Shown here piece by piece: positions 21,768 through 29,393 of a stretch of 29,393 bases of DNA. Under the pieces are notes generated by a model. The model saw nothing but the letters and a program-made list of their open reading frames with translations. It made no database searches and was not told where the DNA came from. Position 1 is the first letter of the stretch. The number at the start of each line of letters is the position of its first letter. Source of the DNA: Ettlia oleoabundans (lineage: Eukaryota; Chlorophyta; Chlorophyceae; Chlamydomonadales); the NCBI GenBank assembly GCA_019693395.1, contig JAAMXP010001546.1, forward strand, positions 1 to 29,393. The letters run 5' to 3'. The position numbers and the translations under genes are program-made.

Positions 21768-22029
21768 GTTGGGTGCGGCTCCCGAAGTCCAGCGCCCCCA
21801 ATATACTTGCAAGAATGAGAGTGTTGGGAATAAGGCCCAAGCGCTGCACTAAGCCGTGATATCCCGCCCGAAGGCCCAAGCCCAAACAACGCCGCCCGCC
21901 GAGCACCTATTTTTGACCTGTCTCCTGTTGTACAGGAGCCTCCGTTCGCTCCTCTTCCAACCTCCACATATTGATCACCTCCACCCTCCACATCTTGCTC
22001 ACGTTCAACGTGCACCAGTGTCGGCAATC
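21768..22029. other. Short divergent promoter region (FeS-TPR / basic protein)
   Basis: 262 bp between two opposite start codons. Both promoters and 5' UTRs must be compressed here, or lie partly in unseen 5' exons. No clear TATA-like element. Confidence 0.45.
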
Positions 22030-22661
22030 ATGGCGCGGCCTGCAGCAAACAAGAAACAGCGAGCTGGGACTGGGAAAGCGGCCCGCAAAGACGCCCAAAC
22101 GCTGCAACCACCGCGCAAAGCAGCTGCCAAAGCGGCCTTTAATGGCGGCAAGGCGGGCGGCCAGGCGGGCGGCAAGGGCAAGGCAACCGGCAGCGCGGGT
22201 AAGCGAGCAGTTGTGCTTGCCCCACCATCCACCCTGGCTGAGCGTTTTGCCCTGCTGGAGCATGAACGCAAGCAGCTGCCAAAGCAGGGGGCAGCTGCAC
22301 CAGGTGCACTGGCAGTGAACAGCGGTAAGGTGGAGAAGAAGAAGCGGCACTGGAACAAGAAGCAGGCCGCAGCAGACAAGGTGCGGGACAGAGGTTGGTC
22401 TGGTGTTCCGTTAACTGCGCGCGCCTAAATGATTCAAGCAGCAGGTTCTCGCTTAGCAATGCTCTGTATCCCTTGGTACGTCTGTGGAACACAGTCTGAA
22501 GCAGTTTCCTTGCACGTATGCAGGCTGAGCAGCCAGCGGGCGCCAAGCAAGGCAAGCCCCAGCCAGCTGCGGGCGCTGACAATGAGGCTGCTGCACTGAA
22601 GAAAAGGCGACGGCGTGGCGGCATCCGCAAGAAGGTGCAGCAGCCGATGGATACAAACTGA
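22030..22661 (+). CDS. Small Lys/Ala-rich basic protein (probably nuclear or nucleolar)
   Basis: Not assigned to a family. Two exons, 22030-22380 and 22524-22661, give 162 residues. The protein is strongly basic with Lys/Arg clusters throughout and ends in a KKRRRRGGIRKKVQQ segment that resembles a nuclear localisation or RNA-binding tail. The middle carries one more ordered stretch (STLAERFALLEHERKQLPKQ) likely helical, and KVEKKKRHWNKKQAAADK. Composition suggests binding to RNA, chromatin or pre-ribosomes, by inference only. The ATG is the first in frame after the divergent promoter, and the frame upstream is open but not conserved-looking. The intron is phase 0. Confidence 0.7.
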
Positions 22662-22790
22662 ATCGTTTGCAGCTTCTTTTGGTCGTGCCTGCTGCACTTC
22701 CCCACCGTGCACGTGCCATTTATGCTGCATGGCAATGCATGCCCATCTGATACTTAGCTTTCAGGGCCACAACATCTCGACATAGGTGTG

Positions 22791-22795
22791 TTACA
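22791..22795 (-). terminator. Putative TGTAA poly(A) signal of the bestrophin gene
   Basis: Minus-strand TGTAA about 340 nt after the stop at 23134. No closer copy was seen. Confidence 0.35.
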
Positions 22796-22924
22796 CTACC
22801 AATAGCTGTTAATAACTGAACATTGTAGGGTGATAAACATGTTAGTGACAGCAAAAGGTTGCCATAAGCAGCGCGCGCCAGCTGTGCTAGCCCAGGCCCA
22901 TGATAAAAACACCACACTGCCTCA

Positions 22925-23008
22925 GAAACAGTCTGTTGAAGGTCGGTTCAGTAATGTTACCTATAAGAAACACTCTGTTGAAAGTCAGTTAAGTAACGTC
23001 ACCTATAA
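22925..23008. repeat. Two diverged 42-bp tandem units
   Basis: Units 22925-22966 and 22967-23008 differ at six positions. The length is exactly 14 codons, and the plus frame through both stays open. Confidence 0.85.
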
Positions 23009-23133
23009 GAACTATGACGTTTGAACAGCTATCCAGATGCTGCACTGACATGCAAACAGCATGCCACTGCTCCGGATCCATGTTACGTGCGCTGCAATTG
23101 CAGCACCACTGTCCTGCCCCACGCGCTGCCAGG

Positions 23134-26100
23134 TCAGTCGTGCAGCCAGCTGGTGTAGCTGCTGCCCCTGGCCCCCGTGCCATCCCGGGGCGAAGGCTCA
23201 GGGGAGGCACCAGAGGCAAGTTCCACTTCCATCAAGGAGGCACTGTGCATCAGCGGCCTTGGCTGATCATCAATCATTGCAGTGCCCGCTCTCGCAGCCA
23301 GCAGGCTGGTGATGTCCATACCACCGTCTGCGTCGTCCATGCTGGTGCTGCCGCTGACATCAATCACAGTTGCGGGCCCAAACTGCACGCGCCGCACACC
23401 TGGCTGTGTCTGCCTGGGTGCCCAAGTAGCATCGGCAACAGTAGAGGTGGCCATGAGCGAGATGAGGCCGCCTGGTGCCCCAGGTGCCACTCCAGCCTTG
23501 CTGCTCAGCTCCTCGCCATCATCAGCTGCTACATTAGTAATGGCACCCGTCATCTCTCCAAACTCAAACTCGTCTCCCTGGTCTGGCCCCACGGCCCCGG
23601 CAGCCGCCGCATCAGACCCCACGGGCACCAGCTGGACTGCCAACTCAGCAGTAGTGCCAGCTGGCAAGTTGTGCTGGCGCACCAGGGCAGCCACCTCGAT
23701 ATTGCGCACCATCAGCTCCCGAATGTTGCGCTCAATAGTGGCGCAAATGGCCTCCAGCGGCAGGATTCTGCATGCCGATATAAACAGAGAGAAGAGTGGT
23801 TGGTAGGGCTTTAAATCGCCCATACGCCACCCTGTCCAGGTAGCACTCGCAGCACCCGTCCCTTTTAAGGTTCAATGTTCAATTTGCAACCCAGTTGTGC
23901 CCGGTCGCTTTCCCACGGCCACCGCCATGGCTATCCCCAACCTCAGCCCTTGCCCGTATCAATAATATCTGCCCCATGGCTGTCCCCCTCCCCCTATGCC
24001 CCTGCCATTGCCACTGCTACCATTGCCCTGCCTCACCCAAAGGGTTCCTCAATCTGCACCCCGATCTCGTCAATACCAAACATGAGGAAGGCAAAGATGC
24101 CGGAGAGCAGGATGGAGAACCAGGAGTAGGCAGCCCACAGCGTGAAGGGAAGCAGGATGAGCCACACAAGACTGCAGCACACGCAGCCAGAATAAGGGGG
24201 CACGTAGGGAGGCGCTATGGGTCACGAGTGGGCGAGTCAGACGCTGCTGCGGTGGCAGCGATGCTTGCCTGCTTCTGCTGCTGCAAAGGCTGCCGACCTC
24301 ACTCGCAAATTGATTGAATGCCCTCATATCTTTGCCAGCTGCTTCCTTCAAGCATGCAGCCATGCAGCTCAACTCACAGGAAGCGCGAGGTGTGGCGTGT
24401 GTAGGAGAGGGGGATGGGTGTGCGCAGGATACGCTCGCAGCTGCCCATAGCGTCCTCGAAGAAGGTCAGATTCTCATCCATGCGCATGCGATTCAGCTCG
24501 TGGGTGCACCCAGCCCGCACTATTTCAGCCATTACCTGCATGGCGGCAAAAAATAGCACACATGGGATGGCAGGGTTGTGTGTGTGGCCGGGAAAGTCTA
24601 GTGTCCGTGTAAGCTCCTGTTAATTGCGTAGATAAAGAGGTGTGGCTAGTGCTCGGTGGGGTGGGAAGGTGAGGAGGCACGGCTGGCATGGGTGAACACA
24701 GGTGGTTGGGAGCAGCTGTGGAAGAGTGGTTATTGGGGGGACAGAGGAGCAGACTGGCTCACTGCCTTTGGGGTGCATCCTGCTGCCAGCAGTATCGCAG
24801 GGGCGCCTTGGCGGGGGAATGCCGCCCATAATATGTGTGACAGGCTGCAAGAAGGCGGGGTGCATGCTGATGTGCTATGCCACAGGCCCCACCTGAAGCA
24901 CAAAGTTGGGGCGGTGCGCAGCGGCACACATCACCTCCACCTCGTAAGCCGTCAGGATGTGCTGCAGCCATCAAAACCAGGGAAGACCTTCAAACCCAGC
25001 GATCGCGACTCAATTGGTATGCCGGTGTCATGCGTGGCACGATTGACAGCAGATTTAGGGCTGGATGGCTTGCTCGGGGGGGGGGGGGGGGGGGNGGGGA
25101 TTTCCAGGGGACCTCTCGTCGTGCATTTGCCGAAGGAATATACCACCCTCACCACTTTACCCACCCTACACAACCCCCGCATAAGGCCACCTCCTCTCAC
25201 CGCCACTTCCTTTGCCACATCCATGTCCTCCCGCAGGTGGCACATCAGCACCTTGGGGAAGGCCATGGTCCAGCGCGCCAGCAGCTCTTTGAGGTGTGGA
25301 TCTTCATCCCGGAAAAACACAAGGCTCTGCACTATATGGGGCAGGTATACCCAGTTAAACAAAGATGTTTATTACAAAAGCAGGACGCCATGCAATGATA
25401 TCGTGGCAAAGTTCCAAGCACCCAGATAACCGAGGAGCAGTGCCGCTAGCTTTGCAGGACACAAGACAGATGTTTCCCTGTCATCCATTCGTCAGTGTTC
25501 GTGTATTTAGTTCTCTGCTTCTGCCCGTTCTGCACAATAATAGGCACAGCCCAGCCAGTTCCGCCCACCTGACGCACGCAGTCACGGGTGCGGTTGACCA
25601 CGCCGCCCCACAGCTTGCGCGCCTCCCACCACCTGCAGCACCCATCAAGTAGGTCTCACTAGGTCACATTCCTCTGGCATTGTGATGTCTGATTTGTATG
25701 AGCCAATCCTGGTGGGCTGCGCAACAAGAAGCCGCTGTGAGCAGCCAACACCTGCCAACAGCCATTAGGCTGTCATCACCTGTCATAGGACGAGTTGGTG
25801 CGGAAAACGAGCAGCAGAGAGAGGGCAAAGGCGGTGAGGTTGAAGCCCTGGCCCAGCGCCAGCGTCACATGCGGCCAGTGCCTCGGCAGCGCGCCTGCCT
25901 GCGGAAGCATAAGAGCCAGCACCCAGCACCCAGCACCCAGCACGAGTGTCAGAAAAAACGTCGCAGTAGGGGCCCAGCGCTGAGCGTACATGCGACAGCT
26001 GAAGTCAGCTGGCGCAGCCATGAGTCAAGTCAGCCATATGGTCTGCCCTCTGGGCACATACGTGCCACCACGCACGCTAGCTAGAGTTTCGTATACGCCC

Positions 26101-26655
26101 ACTGCTAGCGCCAGGGTCATCACAGCCAGCACTGGTCCCAACAGCTGCTTGAAGACGCGGGAAGTAAACATGTGGGCCAGGTGCTTCGCGTAGCGCATGC
26201 TGTTGCGGTGCTTGTTCCAGCGCTCAAACGTGAACACTTGGTCAGAAGTCTGCAGGCGGATGAGCATAAAGGGATGCAAAGGGAGACAGAGGGACCTGCC
26301 TGGTTGGAAATGACAGCAGCGGGGTGGCGTTTCATACAAGCCGGAACCCCACAGCGGCAGTTTGACGTCTTGCAAGGTTGCAACGCAGATAGGACGAAGC
26401 ATCAAGCTGTTGATAACCTGTGATACGACTGTACCATGCTTGACCAACCTGCTGCTTGTTGCGGTAAATGTCGGTCTCATCCTTGTCCTGTCCATCCGTG
26501 TCATCCATGAAGCGCACAAAAGGAGTTGCATGTGCCAGATGCTGCAACTTGGCACGCGCAACGCCAGGCAGCCGCTTGAGGCTAGTCAGGGAGCTGTTGC
26601 GCCTGTGTGAGGGGCTGCCGCTGGGGTGCGAGTACAGGTTCTCGGCAGAGGGCAT
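23134..26655 (-). CDS. Bestrophin-family anion channel, plant/algal type, long C-terminal tail
   Basis: In plants, relatives (VCCN) are thylakoid chloride channels; in Chlamydomonas, BST proteins are linked to bicarbonate entry into the thylakoid lumen. Exons: 26655-26449, 26249-26076, 25898-25780, 25632-25569, 25326-25201, 24961-24893, 24535-24378, 24171-24037, 23767-23134; 561 residues. TM1 is about 102-127; TM2 is in FNLTAFALSLLLVFRTNSSY (146-165), followed by DRWWEARKLWGG, the bestrophin core. ERILRTPIPLSYTRHTSRFL precedes TM3/TM4 (about 306-338). DEIGVQIEEPFG (340-351) then ILPLEAICATIE close the domain. Residues 1-69 are Ser/Arg-rich and could include a plastid transit peptide. From about residue 381 the tail is low-complexity, acidic and Gly/Ala-rich. 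The N gap at 25095 is intronic. Localisation and substrate are inferred only. Confidence 0.92.
25076..25099. repeat. Poly-G run with 1-base assembly gap
   Basis: A G run (C in the transcript) with N at 25095, inside the bestrophin intron 25200-24962. Its true length is unresolved. Confidence 0.95.
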
Positions 26656-27109
26656 GGTGGGAGCAGGCTGCTGACTGTCGCCGCCTGGCCGGTCAAAGCT
26701 GGGTGGTTGCAGACGCGCGGCGGTGCGGCAAGCGGCCGCGCCCTTCGCGGACGCCTGCGCTAGTGCTGACACGCGTTGTCTGTGCTGCGACGGGTGATGG
26801 CGCGGGTCAGCGACCAGCGTTAGCAACAGAAGTGGTCTCGGAGTGGGATGCTGCTATTGAGAAACGGATTGGGGATAGAGGTAGGTCATTTGCGCGATGA
26901 GACAGATGATTGGGTATGTTTGGGGGATCTGAGGTCCGAGTGACACCTGGCCAGAGGGACGCGGCGCCTATTCTCATGAAGCCTAGAAATCTCATGAAAC
27001 ACCCACTCGGTGGGCATAAAAAAACGCACAGCCTCGTGCGCTGCTCTTTCAGACAACACAGAACCCCTGGCCGCATACCGGAGCTCATCGGCGCGCCATA
27101 AGAAGCGGC
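26656..27109. other. Divergent promoter region (bestrophin / PCC1)
   Basis: About 454 bp between opposite start codons. An A-rich CATAAAAAAA stretch at 27015-27024, about 90 bp before the PCC1 ATG, is a weak TATA-like candidate. The minus frame stays open upstream of the bestrophin ATG to about 26826 without another ATG, so an upstream exon cannot be excluded. Confidence 0.4.
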
Positions 27110-27857
27110 ATGCAATCAGTGGAGCCTGCCACGATTGCAGTGCAACCCGCGCGGCAGATGGAAACCGATGGCCTGCAACCAGGCATACAAGACCCCACCA
27201 AGCCGTACACCTTGTGAGTTTGAGGCATGTTGCGCCGCCGATTAGTGCAGCGGGAGTGAGTCATGCATGCATGCAATCAAGCGCAGACCCCAGAGCCGGC
27301 AGCCGACTGTCCCCGACGCCACCCCCACTCGTTGCGCTCCTCTGCTCGCTGGCGTGCAGCACGGCGCGGGTGGGCTATGCCACAGCAGAGGACGCCACCA
27401 TGGTTATGAATGCGCTGGCAGTAGATCCAGAGGTGAGGACGAATCACTGACAAAGGCATCGACAGGTAACAACACGGCCCAGTTGCGGTGGCTGGCCAAC
27501 CCATGCTGGCCTTGTGCTCAGACTAGGTGTTGCATGTCCCTCCTCGATCCCCACTTACTTGTGCAGTTGCGTCCAGACGCGGTGACACGGCAACTCAGCG
27601 TGGATGGAGCAATACTGGTGCTGAATTTTGCCGCGGTAGACATGCGCACACTTCGGGGGGCTGTGGGCACCTTCTGTGACCTCCTAGGGCTGGCCACACG
27701 CACTCTTGAGACATTTGGCCCTGCAGCGGCAGCAGTCCCACACACAAAAATACCAGCAGCAGCAGCAGCAGCATCAAAGACGGCAGTCGCCACTGCGGCG
27801 GTCCCTCCTGACAGCGGTCTGGCAGGGCAAGCGGCGGCACAGGTGCTTCAACAGTAG
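27110..27857 (+). CDS. PCC1: PCC1/LAGE3 subunit of the KEOPS (EKC) complex
   Basis: KEOPS makes the universal t6A modification on ANN-decoding tRNAs; Pcc1 is its small dimerising subunit. Exons: 27110-27213, 27360-27432, 27567-27857; 155 residues. The Pcc1 domain runs from about residue 33 to 110. It begins YTFTARVGYATAEDATMVMN, continues LAVDPE then LRPDAVTRQLSVDGAILVLN, and ends with the family pattern VDMRTLRGAVGTFCDLLGL and RTLETFGP. A 30-residue N-terminal extension and an Ala-rich C-terminal tail of about 45 residues (partly a CAG microsatellite encoding Ala6) make it longer than the core domain. Splice phases agree. No TGTAA was found before the next gene. Confidence 0.88.
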
Positions 27858-28250
27858 GGCGCACGACGGGACACACATTCTTGCTCTTGCTGCCTTTTAA
27901 CTACTTGAGTATTGTGCTTCCTCCTGGCCTTGTTCTCTGCTATGTTGTCTGATGACCCTTTGGTTGACCAACTCAGAATGACAAATTACTGTTGACAAAT
28001 ACCCCCTTCCTCTCGTGTACTGTCTGGTGAGATACCCAATACCTCTGCACATTGCAAGCTTTTACACAGCTTGCTGTGAAACAATGGATGTACATGCGGC
28101 ACAAGGAGGTTACAACACGCTGCATGGCGCTGCTCCCATCAGCTGATTGACACGCTCGTGTTGTTAAGCAGCCCTGCAGACAGGCCGGACAGTACAGCGC
28201 ACAGGCTCGTATGTGGGATGGGCAGCAAACCAGCCAAGCAAAGCTGGCAG
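27858..28250. other. Tail-to-tail 3' region of PCC1 and VPS11
   Basis: No gene supported. Minus-strand TGTAA copies at 28114-28110 and 28076-28072 are suitable poly(A) signals for VPS11. Confidence 0.5.
28072..28114 (-). terminator. Two candidate TGTAA poly(A) signals of VPS11
   Basis: Minus-strand TGTAA at 28114-28110 and 28076-28072, 137-175 nt beyond the stop at 28251. Confidence 0.45.
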
Positions 28251-29284
28251 TCAGCCAGACGAGTCGCGCTGAGATGGCAGAGGGCGCAAACATGGTAGTG
28301 TTGCATGTCTGAGTTGGGGTTTGTCTTCAAGCGACAGGGCAATGTAGATAATACAGCCAACGCCAGCAGCAAGCAGATGTAGCATCCATGCCATCACTGC
28401 AGCATCAGCACCTTTGCCAAAATACTCAGCCACCAGTCCAAATCCGTCCGGCGCGGTGCGCAGCTGCTTGAAGAACGAGTCCTGCACGTGAGGGTTAGGC
28501 TCACTGGTGTTAGGAGGTGAGGGCCGCCTTTTGTGGGCGTGTGCATACAATCAGGCAGCCAGTAGGGACACCCACAGGGCAGAGGGCATTCAACTGCAGC
28601 CCAGCATGGTAGGGGGGGCCAGCAGTGCCATTGTCATGCCAGTGCTGCACCTTATCTGCTGCGCTGGCCCTGTTGCTGCGGCGCAGCTCCAGTGCTTTGC
28701 GGTGTTCCGCAGCACACAGCGGGCACGCCGCGTCGCCGTCACCCAGGGTGCGCAAGTTATAGCTGTGACCGCACAGAAAGTGGACTGCAAGGGAGGGAGG
28801 GAGGTTAACACATGGAATCGCAGTGGGCCCCTCTGGGTGCAAGTCATGACAGGATTGCTCTGACAACCAGTGCAAAAAGGTGTTTGAGCTGGCTGGCATA
28901 ACAGAGGCGCACCTGATGGTAGTTCCAGCGGTGCGTTGGTTTGGCTGTCACGGCTGCTCTGAAACACCACAGGCTCGTTCTGCAGCCGCTCAACCTGCAC
29001 ACACAGAAGCGCGGCAGTCAAACATGCGCAGTCAGGCAGTCAGGCTGGAGCGAGCAGGCGGTCTGGCAGGCAGTGAGGCAGTTCCAGAACAAACGCAGGA
29101 GTGCGGCAGGTTGGTAGCATGCTAGGACAGGCTGGGCCATTAGGCCAGCGTCCTGCTGCACCCGCGTGCACCCGCAACCGTTCAATAATCTGCCTACCCG
29201 TCCTGGCCCCAAATTACCTGCACTCTTGTCTTCTCAATCTCCGCTTTTAATCGCTCCGCCTCGTCCTGGTCCGCACGCATGGAC
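28251..29284 (-). CDS. VPS11: VPS11, C-terminal part (HOPS/CORVET subunit), continues past right edge
   Basis: VPS11 is a core subunit of the HOPS and CORVET tethering complexes at vacuole and endosome membranes. Visible exons: 29284-29218, 28994-28913, 28784-28651, 28481-28251, coding about 171 residues. The first two encode the helix leading to the RING (RADQDEAERLKAEIEKTRVQ, then VERLQNEPVVFQSSRDSQ). LELPS joined to VHFLCGHS aligns with the plant VPS11 RING, followed by ACPLCAAEHRKALELRRSN. The last exon carries the strongest mark, FFKQLRTAPDGFGLVAEYFGKG, the conserved VPS11 C-terminus. Unusually, several zinc ligands of the RING are missing, and about 50 residues follow YFGKG, including a hydrophobic stretch of about 22. 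Upstream exons lie beyond 29393. Identity is firm; the C-terminal end could be altered by a missed intron. Confidence 0.85.
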
Positions 29285-29393
29285 CTGCAGCGGGGGTGAG
29301 GAGCGTTGTGTGGTGTGATCGTGGAACGGTTTGTATGAATGGGTCGAAAATCGCACGTGGGTTCGGATGGAGGGTGGGATGGGGGATGGGGGG
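29285..29393 (-). other. VPS11 intron at the right edge
   Basis: Sequence before the acceptor at 29286-29285 (minus strand). No exon was recognised. The last 30 bases are G-run-rich on the plus strand. Confidence 0.4.

Larger units (their letters stand above)
22662..23133. other. Tail-to-tail 3' region of basic-protein and bestrophin genes
   Basis: Contains a minus-strand TGTAA at 22795-22791 that could end the bestrophin transcript and a 42-bp tandem repeat (22925-23008). A 64-codon plus frame (22830-23024) spans the repeat but lacks support as a gene. Confidence 0.45.

Noticed and set aside
22925..23008. CRISPR-like array
   Set aside because: Only two adjacent diverged units with no spacers, in a eukaryotic nuclear context.
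23134..23680. Rubisco-binding motif in the bestrophin tail, as in pyrenoid-tethered proteins
   Set aside because: The only tail tryptophans (in DATWAPRQ and YTSWLHD) lack the preceding acidic/Asn and following basic residue pattern, so no motif is claimed.
23014..23814. 266-codon plus-strand frame
   Set aside because: Exact antisense of the last bestrophin exon, which is clearly the coding strand.

Overview
The window is nuclear DNA of a green alga (Chlorophyta, most likely a trebouxiophyte). It carries about eleven intron-rich, GC-rich protein genes. Exons end in GT (sometimes GC) donors and start after (T/G)CAG acceptors. Coding sequence is rich in GCN and CAG codons. TGTAA, the poly(A) signal typical of green algae, follows several stop codons. 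Several products match plant-type families: GH5 mannanase, VAP33/VAP27, PHT4/SLC17 transporter, chloroplast-type bestrophin and VPS11. No bacterial operon, tRNA, rRNA, CRISPR array or intact mobile element was seen. Two N gaps (15825-15826 and 25095) sit inside poly-G runs within introns. All exon models were joined by eye from splice signals, reading phase and family conservation; no transcript data were available.

Layout, left to right: (1) minus, 5' two thirds of a secreted GH5 endo-beta-mannanase, running off the left edge; (2) minus, tail-anchored VAP33-like ER protein; (3) plus, a 1059-residue, 13-exon coiled-coil protein; (4) minus, SLC17/PHT4-like anion/phosphate transporter; (5) minus, secreted GH128-type glycosidase; (6) plus, a possible 140-residue orphan ORF; (7) plus, SFT2 vesicle-transport protein; (8) minus, fusion of a thioredoxin-like [2Fe-2S] domain with TPRs; (9) plus, small Lys/Ala-rich basic protein; (10) minus, bestrophin-family anion channel with a long C-terminal tail; (11) plus, PCC1 subunit of KEOPS; (12) minus, C-terminal part of VPS11, running off the right edge.

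The genes do not form one pathway. Three serve membrane traffic (VAP, SFT2, VPS11), two are secreted glycosidases probably acting on the cell wall, and two are anion transporters. Many neighbours are arranged head to head (VAP/coiled coil, GH128/orphan ORF, FeS-TPR/basic protein, bestrophin/PCC1) with short shared upstream regions, or tail to tail with 390-590 bp of 3' sequence.

The points most worth following up are: a VPS11 RING domain that has lost at least four expected zinc ligands and gained a hydrophobic tail; an elevated share of GC-AG introns (6 of 61 donors); long C-tracts that are all intronic and in sense orientation; a coiled-coil gene with three separate exons of exactly 78 nt; and an unassigned coding-like stretch near 17.9-18.4 kb.
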